64,000 bases of DNA from Salinimicrobium marinum (GCF_014651535.1 NZ_BMXB01000015.1:26188-90187); one strand, 5' to 3'. Positions 51,593 through 61,202 are shown, counted from the first letter of the stretch. The notes: generated by a model from the sequence alone, not told the origin. Numbers and translations are program-made.

Positions 51593-51742
51593 AATAAACT
51601 ACAACCAACAAGTTCCACAGGTTTAAGATAGTATATTGTGGGTACACGGTAGCTTTTCAAGGAGGGGTGTCCGTTTTTGCGGACGGGGTGGTTTCTTCCC
51701 GATTTCCTGTAGAAAAGGGTGGTGAAAGGGGACCATAAACAT

Positions 51743-51770
51743 AAAACCCCTCACAAATGTGAAGGGTTTT
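51743..51770 (-). terminator. Rho-independent terminator after the COG1579 gene
   Basis: AAAACCCCTCAC-AAAT-GTGAAGGGTTTT forms a stem with one C.A mismatch. On the minus strand it ends in TTTTATGTTT. It lies 22 bases past the stop of the gene at 51792. Confidence 0.85.
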
Positions 51771-51791
51771 AGTATAGATTTTATTGCTTTC

Positions 51792-52571
51792 TTAGAAGCT
51801 TGCGAAAAGTTCATTCATCTTCTCTCTTTCTTCCTGTGCCAGTTCTTCATCCACAAGGATTCGTCCACTGTGCTCATCTGTGATGATCTTCCTGCGGCCG
51901 GCGATCTCCATGATCACCTGAGGCGGAATGGTGAAGAAAGAACCTCCTGAAGCACCACGCTCGATTGGTACTACTGCAAGTCCATTCTTTACGCTGGTTC
52001 TAATTCTTTTATAAGCATTTACAAGACGTTCTTCAATTTGTTGTTCAAATTCTTTAGATTTCTCGATAAGGGCCTTTTCTTCTTTTTCAGTTTCAGCTAA
52101 AATTTCATTTAATTCCCCTTTTTTGTGGCCTAAATGTTTTTTACGCTCTTCAAGACGTCCTTTGGTCTGGTCGATCACCTCATTTTTCTGCTCGATCTGC
52201 GCACGGTGTTCTTTGATCTGCTTTTCAGCAAGTTCTATTTCCAGCTCCTGAAATTCAACTTCCTTGGAAAGGGCATTGAACTCGCGGTTGTTACGAACAT
52301 TTTTCTGTTGCTCTGTATATCTTTTTATAGCTGCTTTGGCTTCTTCAATAAGGTTTTTCTTATCGTTGATGTCATTATCGATTACTTCTAAATCGGCATC
52401 TAATTTTTCTAAACGTGTATTCAGGCCTGCTACTTCATCTTCTAGATCTTCTACCTCCAGCGGAAGCTCACCTCGTACGTTTCTGATTTCATCCACGCGG
52501 GAATCGATTAGTTGAAGATCGTACAATGCTCTTAACTTCTCTTCTACAGTAACATCTGTTTTTTTTGCCAT
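51792..52571 (-). CDS. COG1579-family coiled-coil protein with degenerate zinc ribbon
   Basis: This 259-residue protein is mostly a long antiparallel coiled coil (residues ~10-190), with the family segment KNVRNNREFNALSKEVEFQELEIELAEKQI. The C-terminus GGSFFTIPPQVIMEIAGRRKIITDEHSGRILVDEEL aligns with the C4 zinc ribbon of COG1579. All four cysteines are replaced (S, S, D and S by my alignment), so zinc binding should be lost. The family's role is unclear; a link to nucleic acids is suspected. It follows the Nif3-like gene by 2 bp, a conserved pairing. Confidence 0.88.
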   Translation of the reverse strand: MAKKTDVTVEEKLRALYDLQLIDSRVDEIRNVRGELPLEVEDLEDEVAGLNTRLEKLDADLEVIDNDINDKKNLIEEAKAAIKRYTEQQKNVRNNREFNALSKEVEFQELEIELAEKQIKEHRAQIEQKNEVIDQTKGRLEERKKHLGHKKGELNEILAETEKEEKALIEKSKEFEQQIEERLVNAYKRIRTSVKNGLAVVPIERGASGGSFFTIPPQVIMEIAGRRKIITDEHSGRILVDEELAQEEREKMNELFASF

Positions 52572-52573
52572 AG

Positions 52574-53668
52574 TTAAAAATACTTGATAGGATTGGTATC
52601 TGTGTTTGATAAAACGATTGCAAAATTAGCAAAATTTTTCTTAAGATAAGAAACTAAAAGGCTTTTTGTGAACTGCTCGCTTTCAAAATGTCCAATGTCT
52701 GCCAGTACCAGCTTTTGCTCGGCTTTATAGAAGTCGTGATACTTAAGATCTGCAGTGATATAAATATCTGCTCCGGCTCTTATGGCTTTTTCAATGGCGA
52801 AGCTGCCGCTGCCGCCTAAAACAGCCACTTTTTTAATAGGTTTGTCGAGCAATTCTGAATGGCGGATACAGCCGGTATGGAATATTTCCTTCACAAAACC
52901 CAAAAAGGCTTTTTCTTCCATCTCCTGGTCCAGTTCTCCCGTCATTCCTATCCCAATATGCTGATTCACATTTTCCAGCGTTGTAATTTCATAAGCTACT
53001 TCTTCGTAGGAATGACTTTCAAAAAGAGCTTTCAGGACCCTGCTTTCCAGATGCTTCGCAAAAGTAATGTTCAGCTGAGTTTCTGATTCAAAATGGGTAT
53101 TTCCTTTTTCTCCGATGGTTGGGTTTGAATCTTCATTTCCCCTGAAGGATCCCAGCCCCTCTAGATTAAAACTGCAGTGGTCATAATTCCCAATGCTTCC
53201 TGCACCGGCAGCAAATAAGGCTTCCCGTACACGGGCAGCTTCATTTTTGGGAACATAAGTAATCAGTTTTTTAATGCTTTCCTGCTGCGGAATCAGGATT
53301 TTTCTGTTTTTGAGGTTCAGTTGCTCACATATCATATCATTCACACCTCTAAAACTATTATCCAGTGCGGTATGGATAGCGTAAATGGCAATATTGTGAC
53401 GGATAGCTTTCAGGATGGTTCGTTCCACGTAATTGGATCCTGTCAGCTTTTTGAGTCCGGAAAATATAATAGGATGAAAACTTACGATGAGGTTGCAGTT
53501 CTTTTCTATAGCTTCCTCCACAACTGCTTCTAGCGTGTCCAGAGTCACCAATACACCTCTGACTTCTTCTTCCGGGTAGCCTGTAAGCAATCCGACATTA
53601 TCAAAACCCTCTGCATAAGGCAGCGGAGCCAGTTCTTCGATCTTTTGTATGATGTCTTTTATCTGCAT
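52574..53668 (-). CDS. Nif3-like dinuclear metal centre protein (YbgI/DUF34)
   Basis: From ATG 53668 the protein has 364 residues. It begins MQIKDIIQKIEELAPLPYAE, followed by GFDNVGLLTG, the family N-terminus. The metal site shows VSFHPIIFSGLKKL, IYAIHTALDNSFRGVN and, near the end, ADLKYHDFY and ADIGHFESE. A PII-like insert (residues ~120-240) occupies the middle, as in longer members. Frames open to a TTG at 53710, but that overlaps the promoter. The protein is universally conserved with debated function (GTP cyclohydrolase-like fold, metal-dependent hydrolase). It is co-transcribed with the COG1579 gene. Confidence 0.9.
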   Translation of the reverse strand: MQIKDIIQKIEELAPLPYAEGFDNVGLLTGYPEEEVRGVLVTLDTLEAVVEEAIEKNCNLIVSFHPIIFSGLKKLTGSNYVERTILKAIRHNIAIYAIHTALDNSFRGVNDMICEQLNLKNRKILIPQQESIKKLITYVPKNEAARVREALFAAGAGSIGNYDHCSFNLEGLGSFRGNEDSNPTIGEKGNTHFESETQLNITFAKHLESRVLKALFESHSYEEVAYEITTLENVNQHIGIGMTGELDQEMEEKAFLGFVKEIFHTGCIRHSELLDKPIKKVAVLGGSGSFAIEKAIRAGADIYITADLKYHDFYKAEQKLVLADIGHFESEQFTKSLLVSYLKKNFANFAIVLSNTDTNPIKYF

Positions 53669-53707
53669 ATTCTTACTTTTATGATGTATACTGTCAAACT
53701 TCAATTG

Positions 53708-53715
53708 CAAATCTA
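53708..53715 (-). promoter_or_regulatory. -7 box of the Nif3-COG1579 unit
   Basis: TAGATTTG on the minus strand is a perfect TAnnTTTG match about 40 bases before ATG 53668. It supports the shorter start of the Nif3-like protein. Confidence 0.6.
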
Positions 53716-53900
53716 TCTGTTTCTAAGCCTCTCTTCAGAAGACAGGTTGAATCTTGAAAATTAATCACGAATTTGTATGATTGGATCGAACGATCTGGGA
53801 TTCATCACTCATCACTTCTTCAAACCATCACAGAAATTAACCGTAAATCCATATCTATTTGAATTTCCTAATCAAAGATAAATATTATAATTTCGCTGAG

Positions 53901-54911
53901 ATGGGCAAGGCTAGAAAATTACTGTATCCAGTGTCGTTGTTGTACGGCGGCGTGATGCAGCTTCGCAATACATTTTACGATCACGGGATCTTTGAAAGTC
54001 ATCGCTTTGACCTGCCGGTAATTTGTGTCGGGAATCTTAGTGTGGGAGGGACCGGAAAGAGTCCCATGGTGGAATATCTCATTTCCCTGTTACAGGAAAA
54101 ATCAAAAGTTGCTACGCTAAGCAGAGGGTATAAAAGAACCACCACAGGATTTCATCTTTTAAATGGAAATGAATCTGCTGCTGAAACCGGGGATGAACCC
54201 TTACAGTTCAAAACAAAATTTCCGGAGGTTATGGTGGCGGTGGATGAAAAACGCCGGCATGGGATTGAACAATTACTGAAATTAGAGCCCAAACCTGAAG
54301 TGATCCTGCTGGATGATGCTTTTCAACACCGAAAGGTCTCTGCCGGACTCAACATTATCCTGACTCCGCACAGTAATCTATACACGAAAGACCTTGTGCT
54401 GCCGGCGGGCAACCTGCGAGAACCTGTGTCGGGAGCAGATCGTGCCGGGATTGTGGTGGTAACCAAATGTCCCGAAAATCTGAAAGAGGAGGAAAAAGAA
54501 AGGATTGCGAAAAGCCTGAAATTAAACGAAGATCAGGAGTTATTCTTTTCCACCATCGCATATAATTCCGTTGCTTTAAGTGCCGATGCTCCTGTAGAAC
54601 TGGAAACCTTTAGAGGTAAAGATCTGTGTGTGGTTACAGGTATTGCCAATCCCGATCCGTTCATTGAATATTTAAAAAAGCAGGGAATTCAATTTGAACA
54701 TCTTGAATTTCCAGATCATCATAACTTCACTGCTTCAGAACTGGAAACGATCCAAAAACATCCACTCGTTCTTACTACTGAAAAAGATTTCATGAGGCTA
54801 AAAGGGGAGCTTCCAAAGGAAACACTTTTTTACCTGCCTATTAAAACGAAGTTCCTGGGGAGGAAGGAGAAGTTTGATAAGATGATAGAAAATTATGCAA
54901 TAAAAAAATGA
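53901..54911 (+). CDS. lpxK: Tetraacyldisaccharide 4'-kinase
   Basis: From ATG 53901 the protein has 336 residues. It starts MGKARKLLYPVSLLYGGVMQ, a membrane-associated N-terminal helix. It has the P-loop GNLSVGGTGKSPMVEYL, the switch-like LSRGYKRTTTGF, the catalytic region VILLDDAFQHRKV and the late TTEKDFMRL. It phosphorylates lipid A disaccharide at the 4' position on the inner face of the inner membrane. An earlier TTG at 53859 is in frame but improbable. A strong terminator overlaps the stop codon. It is a single gene, divergent from the Nif3-like unit. Confidence 0.93.
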   Translation: MGKARKLLYPVSLLYGGVMQLRNTFYDHGIFESHRFDLPVICVGNLSVGGTGKSPMVEYLISLLQEKSKVATLSRGYKRTTTGFHLLNGNESAAETGDEPLQFKTKFPEVMVAVDEKRRHGIEQLLKLEPKPEVILLDDAFQHRKVSAGLNIILTPHSNLYTKDLVLPAGNLREPVSGADRAGIVVVTKCPENLKEEEKERIAKSLKLNEDQELFFSTIAYNSVALSADAPVELETFRGKDLCVVTGIANPDPFIEYLKKQGIQFEHLEFPDHHNFTASELETIQKHPLVLTTEKDFMRLKGELPKETLFYLPIKTKFLGRKEKFDKMIENYAIKK

Positions 54912-54936
54912 GACCGTGGAAAGTCTCATTTTTTAT
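54905..54936 (+). terminator. Rho-independent terminator of lpxK
   Basis: AAAATGAGAC (54905-54914) pairs with GTCTCATTTT (54923-54932), followed by more T. The stop codon TGA lies inside the left arm. Confidence 0.9.
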
Positions 54937-55010
54937 CTATTTGGCTAATTCAAATCATTTTTCTTTCAAATAATCTGGTTTAACCATAATATCAAGACGC
55001 GTGCCACAAA

Positions 55011-57242
55011 TTAAACTGATTCTTTTGCCTGCGCTAAATATTTATTAATTTTAAGGAAGAACTCCTCTGTTTTGTATGGTTTCGGGATGATATCATTAAA
55101 TCCGTTGAGGTAGAATTCATCGAGATTTTCATCCAGGGTAACTGCGGTAAGCGCAATGATGGGGATATCTGAATTAAATTTTCTGATCTCGATAGTGGCT
55201 TCGATCCCGCTGATTCCCGGCATGTGGATGTCCATTAAAATAAGATCAAAATCATTATTTTCCACTTTTTCAATGGCAGTGGTCCCGTTGTCTGCAACAT
55301 CACAAATAACCTGATGTTTTTCAAGGATCTTCCGGGTGATCATTTGGTTGATCTTGTTATCTTCCACCACCAGGATCTTTTTCCCGTGCATTAAATCGTT
55401 CGACAGTTTTTCAACCGGTTTTTCCTTTTCTCCTTCGGCCACAGTTGGCGTAAGCTCCAGTGCTTCAAAAGGCATCTCAAAGTAAAAAACGGAACCCTCG
55501 TTCAATTCACTTTCAAGGTGAATTTCACTGTTCATAAGGTTCAGCAGATTTTTAACAATAGATAGACCTAATCCAGTACCACCAAATTTCCTGTTGATCT
55601 GTAAGGATCCCTGGGTGAAATTCTCAAAAATGGCTTTTTGCTTCTCTTTTGAAATCCCTTCTCCATTATCCTCTACTTCAAATTTCAGCAAAACCTGATT
55701 TCCTTTCTGGTGCACTTTCTTTACCCGTACCCAAATGTCACCCTCTTCTGTAAATTTAATGGAGTTCCCGATAAGGTTGATAAGGATCTGAGAGATCTTA
55801 AGCGGATCGCCTTTTAGTTTCTTCGGAATACTATCTTCAAAATCCAGGTGCATCTTGGTTTTCTTGTCTTCGGCTGAATTTTTCAAAGCAATAAGCACAT
55901 CTGAAATTCTCTTCTTCAGATTAAAAGAAGTTTCCAGTAATTCCACTTTATTGGCTTCCAGCTTATTGAGATCAAGGATGTTGTTGATGAGAGAGAGCAG
56001 GTATTCCCCAGAAAACTTCAGAGAGTTAAGATGCTCTTTTTGATTTTCTGTAGGGCTTTCTTCAAGGAGCAGGTGTGTTAAACCCGTGACGGCATACAGC
56101 GGAGTCCTAAGCTCATGGGTGATCGTGGATAGAAACTGTGCCTTGGCCATAGAAGCTTTTTCAGCATTTTCTTTGGCTGTAACTAGTTCCGAATTTTTCT
56201 TTTGCAGCAGGTCATTCGCCCGGGCCCGCAGGTTGTTATTTTTGTAGAGAGACAAAGTGAGCAGCGAAAGAATGGTGATAAGTGCAACACTTAATATGGT
56301 AGTAAGTTTGTTGACCTTAAGAGAACGTTCATTGGCTTCATTTTGCTTGCTAAGGGCGTTGAGAGTGCTCTGCATGGAATCCACGCCGTATTTTGCAGTA
56401 GCATTTGATGCTATCGCTTCGCGGTTCAGGGTGTGCACAGAATCGCGGGTTTGATTGCTCATGAGCAGGTAAGCAAGGGATTCTTTGTAATTTTCCTTAA
56501 GAGCGTAAAGGTTACTCAGCAGCTTGGTAGAGCTAAGGATCATGCTTTGAAAACCATGTTCCTCTGCAACCGAAAGACATAGTTCGGCTTCTTCCAGTGC
56601 TTTGTCATAATTTTCAAGCAACATGTTGGCGCGCGCACTGTAATAAAGTATCCTTGATCTTTCGTAGTAATTGGTGCTTTCTTCAAGTTTTTCTGAAGCA
56701 TCTTCCAGCAGGCGTAGGCCTTCTTTAGGATTTTCTACAGTATTAATATGTAAAATTCCGCGGTTGAGATCTACAAGTCCGAGCCCTTCGGAATCATCTC
56801 TACGGTCGTAGATCTCTGCTGCCAGATCGAGATATTCTTTCGAGCGCTCGTAATCCCGTTTTGCATTAAATATTTTAGCATAGGTTACGTAGCTAAAGGC
56901 CAGTCCTATCTCATCTTCTATCTCTCTTTGAATGGCAACAGCCCGTTGTATCTCGGTAACAGCTTTGTCATTTTCATGCCTTACATAATACAGCTGGGCA
57001 AGTAAGCTGCTTGATAACGCAATATATTTCTGGTGGTTGATGCTGCGGGAAAGTTCCAGTGCAGTGTTCAGTTGGTTCAAAGCCTCGTCAAAATCCAATT
57101 CATTTATTGACTGCTCTGCATTGCTGAGAAATTGCTCTATAGTAGCATTGATCTCATCCTTTTCTTGCACCTGATTCACCTGGTTGGCGAAAACAGTAAG
57201 AAAGAGGAAAAAGGCTACAAAGCATAAGCTTAAATTTCTCAT
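55011..57242 (-). CDS. TPR hybrid histidine kinase/response regulator
   Basis: This 743-residue protein starts with a signal/anchor (residues 1-20). A periplasmic TPR domain follows (~25-300, e.g. NELDFDEALNQLNTALELSR), with a transmembrane helix near 325-345 (ILSVALITILSLLTLSLY) and a coiled coil. The HisKA domain has FLSTITHELRTPLYAVTGL, and the ATPase domain has NLIGNSIKFTEEGDI, VEDNGEGISKEKQ and FGGTGLGLSIV. A C-terminal receiver has VVEDNKINQ and phospho-Asp in LILMDIHMPG. It senses an unknown periplasmic cue. There is no separate output regulator next to it. It lies 29 bp after gap. Confidence 0.93.
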   Translation of the reverse strand: MRNLSLCFVAFFLFLTVFANQVNQVQEKDEINATIEQFLSNAEQSINELDFDEALNQLNTALELSRSINHQKYIALSSSLLAQLYYVRHENDKAVTEIQRAVAIQREIEDEIGLAFSYVTYAKIFNAKRDYERSKEYLDLAAEIYDRRDDSEGLGLVDLNRGILHINTVENPKEGLRLLEDASEKLEESTNYYERSRILYYSARANMLLENYDKALEEAELCLSVAEEHGFQSMILSSTKLLSNLYALKENYKESLAYLLMSNQTRDSVHTLNREAIASNATAKYGVDSMQSTLNALSKQNEANERSLKVNKLTTILSVALITILSLLTLSLYKNNNLRARANDLLQKKNSELVTAKENAEKASMAKAQFLSTITHELRTPLYAVTGLTHLLLEESPTENQKEHLNSLKFSGEYLLSLINNILDLNKLEANKVELLETSFNLKKRISDVLIALKNSAEDKKTKMHLDFEDSIPKKLKGDPLKISQILINLIGNSIKFTEEGDIWVRVKKVHQKGNQVLLKFEVEDNGEGISKEKQKAIFENFTQGSLQINRKFGGTGLGLSIVKNLLNLMNSEIHLESELNEGSVFYFEMPFEALELTPTVAEGEKEKPVEKLSNDLMHGKKILVVEDNKINQMITRKILEKHQVICDVADNGTTAIEKVENNDFDLILMDIHMPGISGIEATIEIRKFNSDIPIIALTAVTLDENLDEFYLNGFNDIIPKPYKTEEFFLKINKYLAQAKESV

Positions 57243-57271
57243 TGGGATGAACTAACTGAGGCTAAATATAA

Positions 57272-58279
57272 TTATTTATTACTTACAAGGGAAATTAAAT
57301 CTACCAGTCTGCTGGAATACCCGATTTCATTGTCATACCACCCAATTATTTTTACAAAATTCCCGCCAATCACAGAGGTCATCTGGGCATCAAAAATGCA
57401 AGAATGGGGGTTGCCTTTAATATCGATGGAAACAATGGGATCTTCGGTGTATTGCAGGTATTTTTTCAGATTGGTTTGAGCGGCAGTTTTAAAAGCTGCA
57501 TTGATCTCTTCGATAGAGGTGGATCTTTTTACCTGTAATGTCATATCTGTAAGCGAGCCATTGGGGACCGGAACCCTTATTCCGCAGCCACCAATTACTT
57601 CACTTAATTCTGGAAAAATAGCCGTTAATGCTTTTGCGGCACCTGTGGTAGTAGGAACTATGGACTGCGCAGCACCTCGTGCCCGTCTTAAATCTTTGTG
57701 CGGCTGGTCGTGCAGGCTCTGGTCTGTGGTATAGGAATGCACCGTGGTGATGTAGGCGTGATTGATCCCACATAATTCATTCAGCACCTTGATCATAGGT
57801 GCAGCATTGTTGGTAGTGCAGGAGGCATTGGAAATAATGTCTTCACTACCATCCAGAATTTCTTGATTTACACCTTGCACCACCATTTTTATAGAGTCTT
57901 CAAGCGGAGGGACCGAAAGGATCACTTTTTTAACTCCTTTTTGAAGGTGCGGGGAAAGTAGTGCCCGGGTTTTAAATTTTCCGGTACTTTCTAGTACAAG
58001 ATCGACTTCGTGTTTAGTCCAGTCAATATCTTGCGGCTGATTTTCATTTGAAAGAGGGAAGATCTCATCATCTACAAGAATATTTGCTCCTTCTGAAGAA
58101 ACATTTCTGTTCAGTACTCCGTGAATGCTGTCATATTTTAATAAATGTGCCAGCGTTTTGGCATCTGCAAGATCATTAATTGCGACCACTTGTATCTCAG
58201 GGTGATTGAGCAGCAGCCGGAATAAATTCCTGCCAATGCGACCAAAGCCATTGATCCCGATTCGAACCTGGTTTTTCAT
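57272..58279 (-). CDS. gap: Glyceraldehyde-3-phosphate dehydrogenase, type I
   Basis: From ATG 58279 the enzyme has 335 residues, beginning with the NAD-binding RIGINGFGRIGRNLFRLL. The catalytic cysteine is in NASCTTNNAAPMIK, the catalytic histidine in TTVHSYTTDQ, and IGWYDNEIGYSSRLVDLI ends the protein. NDLADAKTLAHLLKYDS fits NAD preference. It oxidises glyceraldehyde 3-phosphate in glycolysis or works in reverse. A TTG ten codons upstream is in frame but not needed. It follows lipA by 28 bp. Bacteroidota often have two gap genes; which one this is cannot be told here. Confidence 0.93.
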   Translation of the reverse strand: MKNQVRIGINGFGRIGRNLFRLLLNHPEIQVVAINDLADAKTLAHLLKYDSIHGVLNRNVSSEGANILVDDEIFPLSNENQPQDIDWTKHEVDLVLESTGKFKTRALLSPHLQKGVKKVILSVPPLEDSIKMVVQGVNQEILDGSEDIISNASCTTNNAAPMIKVLNELCGINHAYITTVHSYTTDQSLHDQPHKDLRRARGAAQSIVPTTTGAAKALTAIFPELSEVIGGCGIRVPVPNGSLTDMTLQVKRSTSIEEINAAFKTAAQTNLKKYLQYTEDPIVSIDIKGNPHSCIFDAQMTSVIGGNFVKIIGWYDNEIGYSSRLVDLISLVSNK

Positions 58280-58307
58280 AATTTCTGCGGAAGAATTGTG
58301 GTCCAAT

Positions 58308-59177
58308 CTAGGTTAAATGTTTCTGAGCTTTATAAGAGGACCTTACCAAAGCACCACTTTCCACGTGACGGAATCCTAATTCAAGTCCGATGGTTTCGTA
58401 TTTTTTAAACTGATCTGGAGTAATGAATTCTTTAACAGGAAGATGCTGTTTGCTCGGCTGCAGGTACTGTCCGATAGTAACCACATCAAGGTTTACAGAT
58501 CTCAAATCTTCTAAGGTCTGTATAACTTCGTCCTCTTTTTCTCCCAATCCAAGCATAATGCCCGATTTCGTTCTGTTGATTCCGCTGTCTTTCAGGTATT
58601 TTAAAACCTGAAGACTTCGCTCATATTTTGCCTGTATCCTTACCTCACGGGTAAGACGTTTGACAGTTTCCATGTTGTGGGAAACAATTTCAGGATTAAC
58701 TTCTACAATCCTGTCAATGTTTCTTTCTACTCCCTGGAAATCCGGGATTAAGGTTTCTAAAGTTGTTTCAGGATTCATTCTCCTGATGGATTTTACTGTT
58801 TCTGCCCAGATGATGGAACCCATATCCTTTAGGTCATCGCGATCGACGCTTGTAATTACAGCATGCTTGATTTTCATCAATTTAATGGAGCGCGCTACTT
58901 TTTCAGGCTCATCCCAGTCGATGGTTTCAGGTCTTCCGGTTTTTACGCCGCAAAATCCGCAGGAACGGGTACAGATGTTTCCAAGGATCATAAAAGTAGC
59001 TGTTCCTTCACCCCAGCATTCCCCCATGTTTGGACAGCTTCCCGAGGTACAGATAGTATGCAGGTCATACTTATCTACCAAACTGCGTAATTCGGTATAC
59101 TTTTTACCTGTAGGAAGTTTTACCCTCAGCCATTTTGGTTTTGGGGTTCGTTTTGTGGGAATCGTCTGTGTCTCCAT
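58308..59177 (-). CDS. lipA: Lipoyl synthase
   Basis: From ATG 59177 this radical-SAM enzyme has 289 residues. It has the auxiliary cluster motif [13 protein letters not shown], the radical-[11 protein letters not shown], and the C-terminal [12 protein letters not shown] in which RSSY closes the auxiliary cluster. It inserts two sulphur atoms into octanoyl groups on lipoate-dependent enzymes. A TTG seven codons upstream lies inside the -7 box (TATCTTTG) and is excluded as start. It heads the unit lipA-gap-histidine kinase. Confidence 0.95.
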   Translation of the reverse strand: METQTIPTKRTPKPKWLRVKLPTGKKYTELRSLVDKYDLHTICTSGSCPNMGECWGEGTATFMILGNICTRSCGFCGVKTGRPETIDWDEPEKVARSIKLMKIKHAVITSVDRDDLKDMGSIIWAETVKSIRRMNPETTLETLIPDFQGVERNIDRIVEVNPEIVSHNMETVKRLTREVRIQAKYERSLQVLKYLKDSGINRTKSGIMLGLGEKEDEVIQTLEDLRSVNLDVVTIGQYLQPSKQHLPVKEFITPDQFKKYETIGLELGFRHVESGALVRSSYKAQKHLT

Positions 59178-59195
59178 AGAAATTTTTCTTGGCTG

Positions 59196-59203
59196 CAAAG
59201 ATA
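59196..59203 (-). promoter_or_regulatory. -7 box of lipA-gap-kinase unit
   Basis: TATCTTTG on the minus strand is an exact TAnnTTTG, 18 bases from the lipA ATG. Confidence 0.65.
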
Positions 59204-59295
59204 CAATAATTCAGTGAAAAGCATAATTTCTATGCCTGCGGAAAAGTGCTGAAATTTAGCGGGTAAAACCTTAATTTGTCCAGGGTTTTGGACGA

Positions 59296-59865
59296 TCAGG
59301 CAGTGCGGCTTTTAATGACCTGAGCCAGTAATTTCTTTGCCCGCAACAATTTCACTTTGATATTGCTCATAGGCTCATTCAGGTTTTTTGAAATTTCTTT
59401 ATAGCTCATTTCCTGAAAGTACCTAAGGTTGATCACTTCCTGGTAATGCGGCTTTAACTTTTTGATGTCCCGCAAGAGCTGGGCAAGATTCTGCTCGGTA
59501 ATTAAAGTATCTTCTATAGATGGCGCGTCGTCTGCAATACGATATACTTTTTCGTCTTCCTCATCTGTTGTCTGTGCCCTGATGGAAGAATTTTTTTTCC
59601 GGATAAGGTCTACATGAATATTCTTGGAAATGGTGATCAACCAGGTTTTGAAGGAATAGGAAGGATCAAAGGTATCTATTTTGTCAAATGCCCTGGAAAA
59701 GGTTTGTATGGTAATATCTTCTGCATCATATTCATTCTGGGTTCTCTTCAGCTGAAAACCATATACATCATTCCAGAATTTATCCAGCAAAAAGTTAAAA
59801 GCGATCTGGTTGCCCTGCCGGGCCTTTTCGATATGAGAATTTAACAGGTTTGGATTTACTTCCAA
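59296..59865 (-). CDS. ECF RNA polymerase sigma factor
   Basis: This 189-residue protein has standard length. Sigma-2 (residues ~10-85) shows YDAEDITIQTFSRAFDKIDTFDPSYSFKTWLITISKNIHVDLIRK. Sigma-4 (~130-185) shows LKPHYQEVINLRYFQEMSYKEISKNLNEPMSNIKVKLLRAKKLL. It lacks the extra HTH of the sigma factor at 49321-50100. It overlaps the end of the GT2 gene by 10 bp. No anti-sigma gene is adjacent. Targets are unknown; the motif found before the fasciclin genes nearby is one candidate, without evidence. Confidence 0.92.
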   Translation of the reverse strand: MEVNPNLLNSHIEKARQGNQIAFNFLLDKFWNDVYGFQLKRTQNEYDAEDITIQTFSRAFDKIDTFDPSYSFKTWLITISKNIHVDLIRKKNSSIRAQTTDEEDEKVYRIADDAPSIEDTLITEQNLAQLLRDIKKLKPHYQEVINLRYFQEMSYKEISKNLNEPMSNIKVKLLRAKKLLAQVIKSRTA

Positions 59866-60956
59866 TGAGCAGGTTTTGAAATAAGATTAGAAATAAAGAT
59901 ACCAAATTGTGCGCATATTAAGAACAACTCCAGGAAAGGAAAAAGCCATACAACATCTGTTTCCTGTAATTTTTTTGCTGCATTGTAGTACACCGTGCCC
60001 TGCACAAGTAATCTTACTGCCAGAACAATCAATGCAAAATTCCGGTATTCGGTAAATAAAGCGGCAATGAAAAGGATCCAGAACAATAACTGACTCACAT
60101 AAAATACTCCCAGCATGAACCGGTGCTGCAATTTGTAATTACCTGCAATGGATACATGTCTGCGTTTCTGGATGAACCATTTTTTAAAGCTGTTTTTTGG
60201 GATACTGCGGGTAAATGACGATGGGTGGACACTTATTGCTGTGTTTTCGGGTGTTGCTGCCTCATTTACAAACAAATCATCGTCTCCCGAACGAATGTGC
60301 AGGTGACTGGCAAAACCATTTTGCCGGTAAAATTCAGTAGAGGTGTAGGCGAGATTTCGACCTACTCCCATGTAAGGCATTCCCCATTGCGCATACGAAA
60401 AGTACTGAATGGCGGTAAGCAGGGTTTCAAACCGAATGAGTTTATTGAGTAAGGATTTTTTATTTATAAAGTAGCCGCCGTACCCAAGAATGATGGTTTT
60501 AGGTTCTTTAAAATGGGCAGTCGTTTGAGTGATCCAGTCCGGAGACTGTGGTTCACAATCGGCATCTGTAAACAGGAGGTAAGGGTTTACCGCCTTTTTG
60601 ATCCCGAGGGTAAGTGCATATTTTTTGTTTGCCCAGAAAGCTTCATTATTCTGAACATTCACAATTTTTACACGGGGATCCAGTTCCTGAAATTCTTCAA
60701 TGACTTCCAGGGTATCATCTGAAGAAGCGTCATTAATAAGAATAAGTTCAAAATTATGGTAGTTCTGATTCAGAATGGAAGGTACAAACTTCCGAAGGTT
60801 TTCGGCTTCATTTTTTGCACAGATAATGACCGATACAGGCTTAGTACTATCTTTTCCAGGCTCCTGAAAACTGTTAAGGGCGAATTTAAAAAATCCGAAG
60901 TAATAGCAGAGGTTTAGCAGGCCCGCGGTGAGGAGGGCAACAAAAAGTACCAGCAT
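59856..60956 (-). CDS. Membrane-bound glycosyltransferase family 2
   Basis: This 366-residue protein has an N-terminal membrane helix, then a GT-A domain: VSVIICAKNEAENLRKFVPS, LINDASSDDTLEVI, the metal-binding DAD in LLFTDADCEPQS, and RSGDDDLFVNEAA with the catalytic acid. QKRRHVSIAG takes the place of the Q-x-x-RW region. Two to three C-terminal helices follow (~290-360). It acts at the cytoplasmic face of the membrane on an unknown lipid or polysaccharide acceptor. It lies 17 bp after the small membrane gene and overlaps the ECF sigma gene. Confidence 0.87.
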   Translation of the reverse strand: MLVLFVALLTAGLLNLCYYFGFFKFALNSFQEPGKDSTKPVSVIICAKNEAENLRKFVPSILNQNYHNFELILINDASSDDTLEVIEEFQELDPRVKIVNVQNNEAFWANKKYALTLGIKKAVNPYLLFTDADCEPQSPDWITQTTAHFKEPKTIILGYGGYFINKKSLLNKLIRFETLLTAIQYFSYAQWGMPYMGVGRNLAYTSTEFYRQNGFASHLHIRSGDDDLFVNEAATPENTAISVHPSSFTRSIPKNSFKKWFIQKRRHVSIAGNYKLQHRFMLGVFYVSQLLFWILFIAALFTEYRNFALIVLAVRLLVQGTVYYNAAKKLQETDVVWLFPFLELFLICAQFGIFISNLISKPAHWK

Positions 60957-60973
60957 TAATTTTTAAAAAGGAA

Positions 60974-61180
60974 TTAATTAGCTGTTTGTGGCTCACTACA
61001 ATCTCTGGCTTCGTCGGGTAATTTTCCGCACATGCTGCAGGCTTCTCCTTCCTTGTTCAAAAAAGGACTCTGACTGGCACAGGTGCCGCTGAATTTCCCG
61101 TCTTTTTTGCTCCAGATTTTAATGGCAATTCCGGCGAAAGCTAAGGCTAATAGTATGATCGTGATTATAAGAAGTTTCAT
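60974..61180 (-). CDS. Small membrane-anchored protein with cysteines
   Basis: From ATG 61180 the protein has 68 residues. An N-terminal helix (KLLIITIILLALAFAGIAIKIW) is followed by a soluble tail, SKKDGKFSGTCASQSPFLNKEGEACSMCGKLP and a final Cys. The pattern GTCAS..P.LN.EGE.C..CGK occurs in small flavobacterial membrane proteins of unknown function, and its cysteines might bind a metal. It is first in the unit with GT2 and the ECF sigma factor. A TTG two codons earlier is in frame but not preferred. Confidence 0.75.
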   Translation of the reverse strand: MKLLIITIILLALAFAGIAIKIWSKKDGKFSGTCASQSPFLNKEGEACSMCGKLPDEARDCSEPQTAN

Positions 61181-61194
61181 AGTCAAATTTTATG

Positions 61195-61202
61195 CAAAAA
61201 TA
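61195..61202 (-). promoter_or_regulatory. -7 box of the small membrane protein-GT2-sigma unit
   Basis: TATTTTTG on the minus strand matches TAnnTTTG and lies 14 bases from the ATG. Confidence 0.5.
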
